The translations under genes were made by a program, and so were the position numbers. From positions 62,001 through 126,000 of the forward strand of contig JACPSL010000008.1 in assembly GCA_016193285.1 (NCBI GenBank): a stretch of 64,000 bases of DNA, in the 5' to 3' direction. The DNA is from Candidatus Melainabacteria bacterium. Its GTDB lineage: Bacteria; Cyanobacteriota; Vampirovibrionia; 2-02-FULL-35-15. The notes under the pieces are model-generated. The model was not told where the DNA came from, ran no database searches, and worked only from the letters and a program-made list of their open reading frames with translations. Positions 23,163-33,290 of this stretch are shown here, in pieces. Numbering within the stretch: position 1 is the first letter of the stretch; each line of letters opens with the position of its first letter.

Positions 23163-24269
23163 ATGAATAAAAATATTAAAAAGAATCTCAGACGAACAAT
23201 TCTTTACTTGCATCAGTATACAGCAGGGAAGTCAATTGAAGAAATAAGAGATAAATATAAACTTGATCCTAAAAATATCCTCAAGCTTGGAAGTAATGAA
23301 AATGTTCTAGGTTCATCAAAAAAAGCAATAAAAGCAGCAACTCTAGCATTAGAAAAAGTAAACCTGTATCCAGAAGTTGCATCAAGCAAGTTAGCAGCTA
23401 AGATAAAAAGTTTGTTTGGATTAAAAAACGTAGAAGTAGTAGTAGGAAATGGCATGGATCATGTTTTTGAAATGCTTGCAAGATTGTTTTTAAATAATGG
23501 AGATGAAACTATTATTTCAAATCCTACATTTTCATGTTACGAACTAAATACCTTATGGGCTGGTGCAAAATCTAGAATAATTCCACTGTTAAAAAATAAT
23601 TTCCAGTTAAATGTAAATAAAATACTAAAACTAATTAACAAAAAAACAAAAATAATTTTTATTTGCTCACCAAATAATCCAACTGGAAATTTAATGAACA
23701 AAGAAGATATTAAAACAATTTTAAAGACTGGTAAAATTGTTTTCCTGGATGAAGCATATATTGAATTCGGTGGTAAATCCCTTGTTAAATGGATTGAAAA
23801 ATATCCTAATTTAATTATAGGAAGAACATTTTCAAAAATATACGGGCTTGCTGGTTTTAGAGTTGGTTATGCATTTATACATAAAAGTTTAGTTCGTTAT
23901 TATTTAAATTCTATTACTCCATTTGTAGTCTCAAGACCAGCTCAAGCTGCTGCTTTAGCTGCCTTGGATGATAAAAACTTTGTTAAAAAAACCATTAAGA
24001 TGGTAAAAAATGGAAAAAGATTTTACTACAAAGAATTTAAAAAATTAGGAATAGAATATATTCCTTCAGATGCTAATTTTATTACAATTAAGACAAAGAA
24101 AAAATCAAAAGAATTAGCAGACAAGTTACTAAAAAAAGGAATTATAGCTAGAGAATGTTCTAGTTTCGGACAAGGCAGTGAATATCTTTTAAGAATTACA
24201 ATTGGGACAAGAGAGCAAAACAAGAGAGTTGTAGAAGAAATAAAACCTTGCAACCTTGAAACCTTGTAA
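23163..24269 (+). CDS. hisC: Histidinol-phosphate aminotransferase
   Basis: A 368-residue class I/II PLP aminotransferase. Motifs: KLGSNENVLGSS at the substrate end, SNPTFSCYE, CSPNNPTGN, FLDEAYIEF, the PLP Lys in RTFSKIYGLAGFRVGY, and LLRITIGTREQN near the end. This is the HisC pattern for step 7 of histidine synthesis (also usable for aromatic amino acids). The last residues (PCNLETL) come from an octamer repeat at the gene end. No other his genes are adjacent; it stands alone. Confidence 0.92.
   Translation: MNKNIKKNLRRTILYLHQYTAGKSIEEIRDKYKLDPKNILKLGSNENVLGSSKKAIKAATLALEKVNLYPEVASSKLAAKIKSLFGLKNVEVVVGNGMDHVFEMLARLFLNNGDETIISNPTFSCYELNTLWAGAKSRIIPLLKNNFQLNVNKILKLINKKTKIIFICSPNNPTGNLMNKEDIKTILKTGKIVFLDEAYIEFGGKSLVKWIEKYPNLIIGRTFSKIYGLAGFRVGYAFIHKSLVRYYLNSITPFVVSRPAQAAALAALDDKNFVKKTIKMVKNGKRFYYKEFKKLGIEYIPSDANFITIKTKKKSKELADKLLKKGIIARECSSFGQGSEYLLRITIGTREQNKRVVEEIKPCNLETL
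24243..24268. repeat. AACCTTG octamer repeat at the hisC end
   Basis: Three copies of AACCTTG plus one variable base, in tandem, forming the last codons of hisC. Confidence 0.7.
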
Positions 24270-24270
24270 C

Positions 24271-25572
24271 CTAATACGCTTGTACTCTTGTAGAATAATC
24301 TCTAATAATTCTAGCTGCTTCTTCATTTGCTAAAAAACTTCTTGCAATTGTACTTATTTTTTTCCCACTACTTAAAAAAGCAGGTTCATTTAACATGTAT
24401 TGAATTTGATTCTTTAGAGAACTTGTACTTAGATCTTTATAAGACAGCCTTGCAGCTAAGCCTAGCTCACAAAGCCTCTTAGCATTTGATTCTTGTTCTA
24501 CTTGAGCTGAATCTGGCACTACTAAAGCAGGCACACCTAAAGTAATTAATTCCATTGCTGTGCTATGTCCTGCTTGAGTAATAATTAAATCAGCATTTGA
24601 GTAATATACTGCAGGATTATCTACAAAACCTACAAGGAGTAAATTAGGCAGCTTTAAATCAGAAGTAAAATCACTTAAGACTATAATTAAATATTCAGGC
24701 AGTTGTTTAGCTAAAGACAATATTACATCAAATAAAGGTTTTCTGTATTTGTGTCCCCCTAAAGTACAAACTATTTTTTTCTTATAAGCATGATGACTTA
24801 ATAACAAAGAGTTTTTATCATTTGAGCTTACAATTGATTTCCAACTCCATGGCAACAATGGTCCAATGAAACGTTGTTTTTTCTTTACAAAAGATTCATT
24901 ACATAAAAGTGGCAATGACAATGAATATGGTGGAGGGAGATCTGGAATAAATATCTCATCACATGCTTCAAGCCAGTTTTTTACAACCTTTAGAAAAAAA
25001 GGTTCAGTTGCATTAGTTAGAACAGCTTTAGTTCCAACTCTAAGCCATTCCTTAAAAGACTTTTCAATTAAGCTATCTTCCAAGTCATTTATTTCAGCTT
25101 CAAAAAAAGGTGCAAAGGTAGTTTGATTTGTTAATAAAATACATGGAAGCCCAAGTTTCTTAGCAGCAAATATTGGTGCACTTCTAGAATCAGAAACAAC
25201 ACAAGTCACACAATAATTTTGCATTATTTTTTTTTCTTCTCTAATAATTTGATTTATAGCAACAGGCCATGAACTGTTTTTTAAGATAGTTAAACCAATA
25301 TCAAACTCGCCATCTCTCCCTACAAACTTAATTTCAGGATCTACTTCAACTGTTTGATAAGAAGTATTTTCAAGTCTTTTTAAAACATAACCATAACTAC
25401 TTAAGATAACCTCATTTGGATTAAATTGATTTGCAATTGCTAAAGCTCTGCTTGAGTGACCATAACCTTCGCCATTAATTGAAAAATATATTTTATGTCT
25501 TATCTGTCTTCTTTCAATTTCATTTGAAGAAAGCAGATTGGTAGAATTTTTTCGTAATATTTGGCTTTTCAT
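24271..25572 (-). CDS. Glycosyltransferase, MurG-like GT-B fold
   Basis: A 433-residue protein with an N-terminal Rossmann domain opening KIYFSINGEGYGHSSRALAIAN (about residue 23), the loop that binds acceptor in MurG/MGT-type transferases. A C-terminal UDP-sugar domain holds DLIITQAGHSTAMELITLGVPALVVP (about 340-365). It resembles proteins annotated as 'glycosyltransferase family 28-like'. Acceptor and sugar unknown; envelope glycolipid or polysaccharide is likely. The ATG at 25572 (MKSQILRKN) is preferred to a start at 25599, which would run into pstB. Confidence 0.78.
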   Translation of the reverse strand: MKSQILRKNSTNLLSSNEIERRQIRHKIYFSINGEGYGHSSRALAIANQFNPNEVILSSYGYVLKRLENTSYQTVEVDPEIKFVGRDGEFDIGLTILKNSSWPVAINQIIREEKKIMQNYCVTCVVSDSRSAPIFAAKKLGLPCILLTNQTTFAPFFEAEINDLEDSLIEKSFKEWLRVGTKAVLTNATEPFFLKVVKNWLEACDEIFIPDLPPPYSLSLPLLCNESFVKKKQRFIGPLLPWSWKSIVSSNDKNSLLLSHHAYKKKIVCTLGGHKYRKPLFDVILSLAKQLPEYLIIVLSDFTSDLKLPNLLLVGFVDNPAVYYSNADLIITQAGHSTAMELITLGVPALVVPDSAQVEQESNAKRLCELGLAARLSYKDLSTSSLKNQIQYMLNEPAFLSSGKKISTIARSFLANEEAARIIRDYSTRVQAY

Positions 25573-25586
25573 AAGATTATTATAAT

Positions 25587-26393
25587 ATGTTAAAATCACG
25601 GAGTATGCTTACAGAAACAGCAAAGCAAATAGTTATAAGACTTGAAAATGTTAACTGTTACTACAATAATTTCCTGGCAGTACAGGACGTGTCTTTAGAT
25701 ATAGAAGCAAATAAAATTACTGCCTTAATAGGCCCTTCAGGGTGTGGTAAATCAACTGTACTTAGAAGTTTAAACAGGATGAATGATGCAGTTCCAGGTG
25801 CAAAAATAGAAGGTTCAATATTTATTCACAATGAAAATATTTATAGTAATGGTGTAGATCTAATAGAACTTAGAAGAAGAATTGGAATGGTCTTTCAAAG
25901 ACCAACTCCTTTCCCTATGAGCATTTATGACAATGTTGCTTATGGACCAAGAATGCACGGGATTAATCAAAAAAAAGTCTTAGACGAAATTATTGAAAAT
26001 AGTCTGAAACAAGCAGCACTTTGGGAAGAGATTTATGACAAACTTGAACAACATGCATATGAACTTTCTGGTGGTCAGCAACAAAGACTGTGCATAGCAA
26101 GAGCACTTGCAGTTGAACCAGAAATTTTACTTTTAGATGAACCTTGTTCCGCATTAGATCCTATTGCTACTTTAAAAATTGAAGATTTACTAAATGAATT
26201 AAAAAAACAATTAACAATAATAATTGTTACTCACAACATGCAACAAGCAAGCAGAATATCTGACAACACTGCATTTTTCTGGACAACAGAAGAAAGAACT
26301 GGTTTTTTAGTAGAATACAATGCTACAGCACAAATATTTAGCAGCCCAGTGGATAAAAGAACAGAAGACTATATTACTGGAAGATTTGGATAA
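25587..26393 (+). CDS. pstB: Phosphate ABC transporter ATP-binding protein
   Basis: A 268-residue ATPase of the Pst high-affinity phosphate importer. Walker [11 protein letters not shown]-loop [20 protein letters not shown] (a PstB hallmark), signature LSGGQQQRL, Walker [14 protein letters not shown] and switch His in [10 protein letters not shown] are all present. ATG at 25587 or 25605 are both possible. pstS, pstC and pstA are not in the window, so the gene is detached from the operon. The TAATG overlap with rfaE2 suggests co-translation. Confidence 0.93.
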   Translation: MLKSRSMLTETAKQIVIRLENVNCYYNNFLAVQDVSLDIEANKITALIGPSGCGKSTVLRSLNRMNDAVPGAKIEGSIFIHNENIYSNGVDLIELRRRIGMVFQRPTPFPMSIYDNVAYGPRMHGINQKKVLDEIIENSLKQAALWEEIYDKLEQHAYELSGGQQQRLCIARALAVEPEILLLDEPCSALDPIATLKIEDLLNELKKQLTIIIVTHNMQQASRISDNTAFFWTTEERTGFLVEYNATAQIFSSPVDKRTEDYITGRFG

Positions 26394-26869
26394 TGGCAGA
26401 AATTGTTTCACTAGATCAACTCCAACATAAGATTGATTTCTTAAAGTCTAAAAATAAAAACTTAGTAATAGTAGCAACAAATGGATGTTTTGATATCTTA
26501 CATGTTGGTCATATAAGATCTCTTCAAAAAGCAAAAACTTTAGGTGACATTTTAGTTGTTGGAATTAATAGTGATAATTCTGTAAAAAAATTAAAAGGCA
26601 ATAATAGACCAATAATTAATGAAAATGAAAGAGCTGAAGTTCTTGCAGCATTAAGTTGCATTGATTATATAACACTGTTTTTTGAAGAAACTGCAGAAAA
26701 TTTCCTTGAAAAAGTTAGGCCAGATATCTATGTTAAAGGCAGTGAATATACTTTAGACAAGTTACCTGAAGTAAAAGTAGTAAAAAAGTTAGGTGGCAAA
26801 ATAGTCCAAATACCAATGATTCCTGGTATCTCTACTACAAGTATTATTCAAAGTCTTAAAAAAATTTAA
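26393..26869 (+). CDS. rfaE2: Heptose-1-phosphate adenylyltransferase (RfaE2/HldE C-domain)
   Basis: A 158-residue nucleotidyltransferase: TNGCFDILHVGHIRSLQKAK holds the HxGH catalytic motif, VGINSDNSVKKLKG and RAEVLAALSCIDYITLF follow, and ISTTSIIQSL closes it. It would form ADP-heptose precursor for lipopolysaccharide or glycoproteins, acting without the fused kinase. The TAATG overlap with pstB couples it to that gene. Other cytidylyltransferase-like enzymes are possible, but the set of motifs is that of RfaE2. Confidence 0.88.
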   Translation: MAEIVSLDQLQHKIDFLKSKNKNLVIVATNGCFDILHVGHIRSLQKAKTLGDILVVGINSDNSVKKLKGNNRPIINENERAEVLAALSCIDYITLFFEETAENFLEKVRPDIYVKGSEYTLDKLPEVKVVKKLGGKIVQIPMIPGISTTSIIQSLKKI

Positions 26870-26991
26870 GAATCCTACTCTATCTTTTTTAGGAACATTT
26901 TTGCTAATATAAAGTTAATAAAACATTAAGGAACCAAATGCCTGGTTTTGCAAACTTATAAAAAATGTGCTTGGTATTAAAGGAGTAATAT

Positions 26992-27207
26992 ATGTTTAAT
27001 CTATATAAAAACAAAGAACTAAGCTGGGAAATAGCCTATATAGCAAGGGAATTAAGACATAAGAAAAAAGTTACCTTAAGCTGTTTAGAAAGTGAAACAC
27101 CAATAGTTCTTGAACAGCTTGGTTCTTTTAGTAGCTCAAATCCCATAACATCTAAAACAATTAATATTCCAAACTCTAGAGAGGTTTTTCTTGAAATAAT
27201 AAATTAG
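26992..27207 (+). CDS. Small hypothetical protein
   Basis: A 71-residue protein (MFNLYKNKELSWEIAYIARELRHKKKV...) with a clear AAAGGAG ribosome binding site 6 bases before ATG. No family recognised. It overlaps the convergent 62-aa gene by 4 bases. Confidence 0.55.
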   Translation: MFNLYKNKELSWEIAYIARELRHKKKVTLSCLESETPIVLEQLGSFSSSNPITSKTINIPNSREVFLEIIN

Positions 27208-27392
27208 CTTTCTAAAATTTCTTTCGAATTATCAAACTTTTCTTCTAAAGCATCTGCAACTTCCAGCAACATGCCTAGTCTTCTTAACCTGTCTTCCTTA
27301 CAAATAATATCTTTTGCAATATCTTTTCTTTTTTGATACAGCTCACTGAGCTCTTTTGCTAAATTTCTAAATTCTTCGGTAACTGTTGCCAT
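27204..27392 (-). CDS. Small coiled-coil protein
   Basis: A 62-residue, almost wholly helical, charged protein (TEEFRNLAKELSELYQKRKDIAKD...). It could dimerise as a coiled coil. It lies downstream of the 492-aa unknown gene on the opposite side of an 83-base gap, on the same strand. Confidence 0.55.
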   Translation of the reverse strand: MATVTEEFRNLAKELSELYQKRKDIAKDIICKEDRLRRLGMLLEVADALEEKFDNSKEILES

Positions 27393-27475
27393 AGCTGCCC
27401 TCTGTTTATTTCAATCAATATCTAATAAAAACATCGGCAGCTACAAAGCAAACAAAAGGGTAAATGGTGTTATCC

Positions 27476-28954
27476 CTATGCAGCTTCACCTACTACACGT
27501 TTTTTTGCAAAATCACGGAAAGAAGTAATTAAATTTGTAACTCCAGACTTAATATCAATTGAAGGAAACATCTGTGCAACTGATTCATCTTCTAATTCTT
27601 TTTGAACATCTAGAATTTCTTTCCTGAAATTCCCTGTATGATCAAAAATCAATTCGTTTGCTAGCGGGAAGAACTTTAGTGCTGTATGAACTAAAAATCC
27701 AAGTACACCTTTATGGAAGAACTTAGCAAGTATAGGCATACTTAAATTTAATGGTGTAAAAATTGCACCAAACAAATTTGTATAGTATTTAAGTTCTTCA
27801 GAAGTTACTGAATGTGCAATTCTTGTAGCCCATGAAACTATTTTTGCTACATAGTACTTTTCTGGTTCTTTATCAAATACTTTTTCCAGATCGCTACTAT
27901 TGGTTAAAGAAGCATAAAGTTTTTTTATAAAGCCACCTTCACCAGTATCATCAGTAAATTGTTTTGCAAATTGTTGGTATCCTTTATAATCACCTAGTTG
28001 TTTTAAAATACCTGTTAAACACCAAGAAGCAACAGTAGTACCTTTTCCTACTAACCTATCAAATCCTTCATCTACTTTTTTAATTATTCTTTGTAATTTA
28101 TGCTCATTTAGATCCAACGATGTAATTTCAATTTCTCCAATAACTTTTTCATCTTCTTTGTTATTAGGTTTAAGAGATTTATGAATGCCCTGGATTTCTT
28201 TTACATAATTTCCCATACACTCACTAATTTCATAACCCCAAGGATTTATTAAAACCATAAAATCAAATAATTTAACTTTAGGGAATAACGATTTTAACCA
28301 CGGCATAGCAATATTCTGTATAGAAAAAACAAACGGGAAAAATTTAGCAAAACCTATTGGCAGTCTATTATAAGTATCTAATAAAAAAGAAGCTAACTTA
28401 GCAAGTTTTATACCTGCCTTATCATCTCCAAATGCTGTATTTAAAGACTCTTTAGCTTTTAACTCATCATCTTCTTTTGCTTTCCTATATGCAGTAAGAT
28501 TCGAGACAAAATTTTCACTTGTTAATTTATTTTTTACTTGTTCAAAATCATCATCATCCTTAAAACCAAATGATCTAAGAAAAAAATATTCAAGCCATCC
28601 AACTAATGTAGTTCTTCTATGAAAAGCTCTTTCCATTATTTGAGAAAGAAAATGTAAAGCCCCTTCTTGTATTTCACCTTCTTGTGGTACATAACTATCT
28701 TGGCCATTATCTAATTCTTTTTTTATTTCATCTAAATCTCCAACCTCTTTTTTTATTATTAAAATTTCCTCATTGGTTTTACCATTGGAATCTTCTTCAA
28801 ACTTCCAGCCATTTTTATTAACTTCACCACTAGCTACCTTTACTCTTTTTAATTTATCAAGTTGTTCATTAGACAACTGTACTTTCTCTTTTAAGTACTT
28901 AAGGAGAGTTTCTCTTCCACCTTCTAAAACAGTAATTGGATTTGTTGTTATCAT
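27476..28954 (-). CDS. Unknown 492-aa protein with amphipathic/hydrophobic helices
   Basis: I do not recognise this protein. The first 130 residues are acidic and soluble (VSLSNEQLDKLKRVKVASGEV...). The rest contains several moderately hydrophobic stretches (GFAKFFPFVFSIQNIAMPWL, GVLGFLVHTALKFFPLANEL) that look peripheral or re-entrant rather than clean membrane spans. It weakly resembles the 331-aa protein at 40286-41281 in having repeated hydrophobic 'FF/PF...G' segments, possibly distant relatives. The intergenic region upstream carries several CTTAACCT motifs. Confidence 0.65.
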   Translation of the reverse strand: MITTNPITVLEGGRETLLKYLKEKVQLSNEQLDKLKRVKVASGEVNKNGWKFEEDSNGKTNEEILIIKKEVGDLDEIKKELDNGQDSYVPQEGEIQEGALHFLSQIMERAFHRRTTLVGWLEYFFLRSFGFKDDDDFEQVKNKLTSENFVSNLTAYRKAKEDDELKAKESLNTAFGDDKAGIKLAKLASFLLDTYNRLPIGFAKFFPFVFSIQNIAMPWLKSLFPKVKLFDFMVLINPWGYEISECMGNYVKEIQGIHKSLKPNNKEDEKVIGEIEITSLDLNEHKLQRIIKKVDEGFDRLVGKGTTVASWCLTGILKQLGDYKGYQQFAKQFTDDTGEGGFIKKLYASLTNSSDLEKVFDKEPEKYYVAKIVSWATRIAHSVTSEELKYYTNLFGAIFTPLNLSMPILAKFFHKGVLGFLVHTALKFFPLANELIFDHTGNFRKEILDVQKELEDESVAQMFPSIDIKSGVTNLITSFRDFAKKRVVGEAA

Positions 28955-29082
28955 AAGAAATAGCGTTCAGCTTTCAGCATTTGGCCTAAGTTAATTTTTA
29001 TCTTATAGTTGTCTATAATTATTTTCTAAAATAAAAACCAAGTCTCTTTAAAGACCTAGCTTTTAAGCTGATTTTATCAATT

Positions 29083-29153
29083 CTTAACCTTAAAAGGGAA
29101 CCTTTTCTTAATCTTCGGTAAAAATAAACCATTTAACTTACTCTTCTTAACCT
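29083..29153. promoter_or_regulatory. CTTAACCT-type motif cluster
   Basis: CTTAACCT at 29083, CTTAATCT at 29107, TTTAACTT at 29132 and CTTAACCT at 29146, in the gap shared by the 492-aa gene and the dehydrogenase. The 8-mer equals the unit of the cyanobacterial Pho box as I recall it, but the regular 11-base spacing is lacking. Confidence 0.35.
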
Positions 29154-29174
29154 AAATAAGGGAATAAGAACCTT

Positions 29175-30386
29175 ATGAGCAAAGTTGCAGTAATAGGTGG
29201 ATGTGGAAGATTAGGATTTAAATTATCACTTGTTCTTGCATGTAAAGGACATACTGTTTCAATTATTGATATTGATGAAGAAAAAATAAATGAAATTAAA
29301 GGTGGTTGCTTACCTTTTGTAGAAAAAGGAGCTGAAATATATTTAGAAGAAGCACTAAAAAAGAAAACTTTAACTTTAAATTTAGAACATGACATTGTTT
29401 CAAAAGCAGAAATCATAATAATTACAATTGGTACACCTGTTGATTCAAATTTAAATCCAAGCTTAGAACCAGTTGCTGGAATAATTTTTGATCTTTCTAA
29501 TTATTTGAAAAAAGGTCAGTTAATAATTTTTAGAAATACTTTATCACCGCAAATTGTAGATAGAATTAAAACCTTGATTGAAGATAAGACAGGACTAACG
29601 GTAGGCCAGGATATTTATCTAGCATTTGCACCTGAAATAGCTAATGAAAATGCAAACATAAATGATATTTTAAAATCCCCACAACCAATTGGAACTTACG
29701 ACAATGAAAGTTTTAAACTAGCTGAAAAGTTTTTTAAAACAATTACAAAAGGGAAAATTACTCAGTTAAATCCAGAAGAAGTTTTACTTGCAAAACTTAT
29801 GAAAAACATGTACACCTACATTCAAAATGCTTGTGCAAATGAGTTTTATTTAATAGCTGAAGCTTACAAAGCAAATATTCACAAAATTCTTGAATCAATA
29901 AATAACAAAGAAAATAATATTCCTCTCCCAAATGCAAACGCCAGTGGCCCAGGACCACATAAAGAAGGATGGTTTTTAGTAGATAAAATCCCATTTGCTG
30001 AGCTGGTTACAACGGCATTTAAAATCAATGAATCACTTCCAAATTATCTTGTACAAAAACTTGAGAACTATAAAGTAAATAAGGTAGCAATTCTTGGGAT
30101 GACAAATAAACCCAATTCTGATGATGTAAGATCATCACTTAGTTACAAACTAAGAAAAGCACTTTACTATAAAGACTATAATGTTGCTTGCTACGATCCT
30201 TATCTACCTGAATATTCAGATTCATCAGTTTTATTACATTCAGATGTAGTTATTTTAATGACTCCACATGATGAATTTAAAGATCTTGAAAAAATTAATA
30301 AATTAATAAACAATCCTAAGTGTGTTTACTTAGATGTAAATGGATTTTGGAAGGGATTAAAGACTAAATCTCATCATGCAAAATAA
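29175..30386 (+). CDS. Nucleotide-sugar dehydrogenase homologue lacking the catalytic Cys
   Basis: A 403-residue member of the UDP-glucose/UDP-ManNAc dehydrogenase family. An NAD-binding GGCGRLG motif starts at residue 8; TIGTPVD and the Lys/Asn segment LAKLMKNMYTYIQNACANEF are conserved. The family's GPGVGGHCIAVDPWF segment is replaced here by GPGPHKEGWF (residues 258-267), so the catalytic Cys is gone. The C-terminal sugar-binding Rossmann part (VAILGMTNKPNSDDVRSSLSY) is intact. It may bind substrate without full oxidation or do a different redox step. Alone, without epimerase neighbours. Confidence 0.8.
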   Translation: MSKVAVIGGCGRLGFKLSLVLACKGHTVSIIDIDEEKINEIKGGCLPFVEKGAEIYLEEALKKKTLTLNLEHDIVSKAEIIIITIGTPVDSNLNPSLEPVAGIIFDLSNYLKKGQLIIFRNTLSPQIVDRIKTLIEDKTGLTVGQDIYLAFAPEIANENANINDILKSPQPIGTYDNESFKLAEKFFKTITKGKITQLNPEEVLLAKLMKNMYTYIQNACANEFYLIAEAYKANIHKILESINNKENNIPLPNANASGPGPHKEGWFLVDKIPFAELVTTAFKINESLPNYLVQKLENYKVNKVAILGMTNKPNSDDVRSSLSYKLRKALYYKDYNVACYDPYLPEYSDSSVLLHSDVVILMTPHDEFKDLEKINKLINNPKCVYLDVNGFWKGLKTKSHHAK

Positions 30387-30466
30387 AAACATTTTATATT
30401 TTCTTAAATATATTGATAATAGCGAGCCATGTTTTAATTGTTGTACGGATCTTTGTTCTATTAAAT

Positions 30467-33226
30467 TTAACTTCCTAGCTTCCTAACTTTCTCAAATGCG
30501 GTTAATATGTTTTCTTGGGTTAGGACTTGTGGAGCAAGTTGCACAATTGCATCTGTAAATTGTTCATCAGTTAAGTTTAACTCTTGGACACGAATTGCTA
30601 ATTTTTTTGCATCTGGTGCTGGGGTACCTATTTTTTTTACCTTAAGTCCATAAACAAGAGAATTAATCGTTCCTTCCATTAAACCACTTACCCTAGGATC
30701 AAAGTGATATCTAATTACACCAGGACGTTTTTTTAATTCACTTAACATGTCCTCTTGAGTAACTTGTCCTTGAGTGGATTTTACATAGTCTTCAAATACC
30801 TTTTCAACAGTTGCAGGTGTATAGTTCATTACTGTTTTGCCCGCCTCAGCATAATTTACTTGACCTTTAATTCTTCTAGATTTTACATATGGCTCTAAGA
30901 AGCGTTTTGCAAATAATGTGCCTTGCTCTTCTGTAAAAAGTTTATGGAATATAAATATCTTTTTATCTGATCTTCCTTCCCTCATTACACCGTAATCTAC
31001 ATATTTATACAACTGCTCCTCAATTGAACCACTATATCCTTTATCATCAATTGAGCTAACATCAATTTCTTCAGTTAGTGGTAGATTAGTTGTCATAATA
31101 AGAACAACTTTTGTTGATAAGTGGGATTCAGTTCCTTTTGGTTCCATTTGAGAGAGGAATGCATCAGTTGGTATTTCATTTAGGTTAGCACCTTTTCTGG
31201 GAGGAAGAATCTTATTAACTTCATCCATTAATAAAACACATGGTGCAGTCTTGTTTACTGTATGAATAAACTCACTAACAGTTTGAGGCTTTTCTCCATG
31301 TTTAATTTTTACATCGCCTTTCTTAACGGTAACCATACCAGGAGTTAGCAAAACTAGTGGAAGTGCAAGTTGGTTTGCAATAGTTTCAGCAAGAGAAGAT
31401 TTACCAGTTCCAGGTGGTCCTGAAAGTAAAAAAGTTCTATGCGTTGCACTGTTACTATCATTCCCGTAGAGACTTCTTACAGCAGGTTTCAGCACAAGTC
31501 CTTTTAAACCATGCGCATCTACGTATCCTTCTTCATCATTAAAGCAACGGGTTAATTTGTGGTTCAAAGCTAATGCTTGAGCTGGTACAGAATCTAGGCC
31601 TAAGTGTGGCTCTGTAAAAAACTCATATCCTCTTGGAGTAGCTCTAAAGAAAATAGTGTCCTGGACAATTTTTCTACATGATTGTAAAACACGGTTCTTA
31701 TTTTCTTGGTTTACAAACTCCCTATATGGACGTGGTGGATCATTACCAATTGCAATCCTTTTTTCCATCAGTTGATTTAAATATTTAAAGAACAGTAGCC
31801 CTTTCTCTGAATTATTTTGAGTTAATTTCTGTCCTAGTACTTCAGTATCAAGTTTTAAAAGATCTAATAAACTCAAGAGTGCTTCATTAAGGTCTTCTTT
31901 TGTTTTGTAGCTATCAAACTCAGATACTACTTTTAGCAAGTTTTTTCTTTTATCTTCTGGTAAACCACCTAGAACTTCCATCTGGTCGTTATCAAATGAA
32001 GTGAAAAAGCAATTTCTTGCTTCTTCGTTTGACATTGGGGTTATATCATTAGCCCATTTTTTGAACACTACAAATCTCTTTTCATTTAACCGTTGTTGAG
32101 CTTCTAACTTTTCAGCTTCCTCGTTCCATTGTGCTTTTGGGATTTCAGAAGAAAGCTCAAGCACACCGCTTATTGTAGTAGGCACCATTATATGGTAATT
32201 AGGTGAAGTTTCGCCTAATTCATTTTCGTTTTTAAATGCTTCTACAAGCTTTTCTCTAAACTTCTCAACTTCATCTCTGAACCTGCGTGGAACTGAAACC
32301 AATGGCGTCCTTAGATAAAGCGGATCAATTCCATACAATCCTTCTTTTGTTTCTTGCTCTTCAATTGTTCCTTCTTCTACTTTTTTTGCTCTTTCAAGAA
32401 ACTCTTTCATTACAGAGTAGATTTCCATCCTGTATGTTGGTGTCTTTAAATCTGGTACTGGAATCTTGAATCCTCTTATAGGTAATTTCCAGTTTAAAGT
32501 TATTATTCTTCTAATACAGTCAAGTGAAGATTTTTCACCATATATAAGGGGAACTTCATGAGGTTTTTCAAGATACGGAATAAAAATATCTTTTACATCA
32601 TTAGGATCAACTACAGTATCACTTCTTAGATAAAGAGCCTCTAATGCTAATAATAATCCTCTAGCTGTGCGCTTATGTTCTAGGAACTCATCAAGGCTTG
32701 CCTGAGAATGTTGTGTACTGCCAAGCAACTGAATAACTGCCCTTTGTACATCATTCATAACATTTTTTGGTTTATTAAAGTCAGCCTCAAGTATAGCTTT
32801 TGCTACACGCCGTGGAGTTCTTAAGTTCACTGACAGGAGATCATCATTAAAGTATTCTTCCCCTCCTAAAGATTTAACAGCTTTTGCAATACACCCATCA
32901 ATCTCAGATCTTGCTTGTCTAGCTGCAATATTCTTTATAAGCCATTTTGCACCTGCCCAAGCAGGAGGTATTAAAGCAAAAACATACTGCCAAGCTGCAG
33001 CCAGATTTTTTATATCAGCTTCACTTTTTAGCTTTTGGATTAATTCTATTTTTTGCCTAAGATGAGGTTCATAAGCCACTTGATCTTGATTTTCTGCAAC
33101 TCCTATTGAATGTGCACTTGAACTTTCTTCTTCAGGAATAACTATAAGCTTTGCTTCTTTTACAATTATGTTTCCGGGCCAGGTCGGTGGTGTTTGTGTA
33201 ATACTGTTTACTGTAGTCATAGTCAT
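30467..33226 (-). CDS. Large AAA+ ATPase of unknown function (copy 1)
   Basis: A 919-residue cytosolic protein. About 600 residues of unrecognised helical sequence precede a classical AAA+ module. This has Walker A GPPGTGKSS (about residue 605), Walker B VLLMDEVNK (about 665; Asn where AAA proteins usually have Asp/Glu after DE), sensor-1-like VVLIMTTN, and a C-terminal helical lid. Similar length and ATPase position in the protein at 35406-38171 mark them as paralogues on opposite strands around a shared locus. The N-terminal part probably binds the client. The family is not one I can name; MoxR, ClpX and Lon were considered and do not fit. Confidence 0.85.
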   Translation of the reverse strand: MTMTTVNSITQTPPTWPGNIIVKEAKLIVIPEEESSSAHSIGVAENQDQVAYEPHLRQKIELIQKLKSEADIKNLAAAWQYVFALIPPAWAGAKWLIKNIAARQARSEIDGCIAKAVKSLGGEEYFNDDLLSVNLRTPRRVAKAILEADFNKPKNVMNDVQRAVIQLLGSTQHSQASLDEFLEHKRTARGLLLALEALYLRSDTVVDPNDVKDIFIPYLEKPHEVPLIYGEKSSLDCIRRIITLNWKLPIRGFKIPVPDLKTPTYRMEIYSVMKEFLERAKKVEEGTIEEQETKEGLYGIDPLYLRTPLVSVPRRFRDEVEKFREKLVEAFKNENELGETSPNYHIMVPTTISGVLELSSEIPKAQWNEEAEKLEAQQRLNEKRFVVFKKWANDITPMSNEEARNCFFTSFDNDQMEVLGGLPEDKRKNLLKVVSEFDSYKTKEDLNEALLSLLDLLKLDTEVLGQKLTQNNSEKGLLFFKYLNQLMEKRIAIGNDPPRPYREFVNQENKNRVLQSCRKIVQDTIFFRATPRGYEFFTEPHLGLDSVPAQALALNHKLTRCFNDEEGYVDAHGLKGLVLKPAVRSLYGNDSNSATHRTFLLSGPPGTGKSSLAETIANQLALPLVLLTPGMVTVKKGDVKIKHGEKPQTVSEFIHTVNKTAPCVLLMDEVNKILPPRKGANLNEIPTDAFLSQMEPKGTESHLSTKVVLIMTTNLPLTEEIDVSSIDDKGYSGSIEEQLYKYVDYGVMREGRSDKKIFIFHKLFTEEQGTLFAKRFLEPYVKSRRIKGQVNYAEAGKTVMNYTPATVEKVFEDYVKSTQGQVTQEDMLSELKKRPGVIRYHFDPRVSGLMEGTINSLVYGLKVKKIGTPAPDAKKLAIRVQELNLTDEQFTDAIVQLAPQVLTQENILTAFEKVRKLGS

Positions 33227-33290
33227 CTTTTATTTTTTAGAAAAAGTATACAGTCTTTTCTAGGTATCCTCAAGTTTCTTTAATTTGCCT

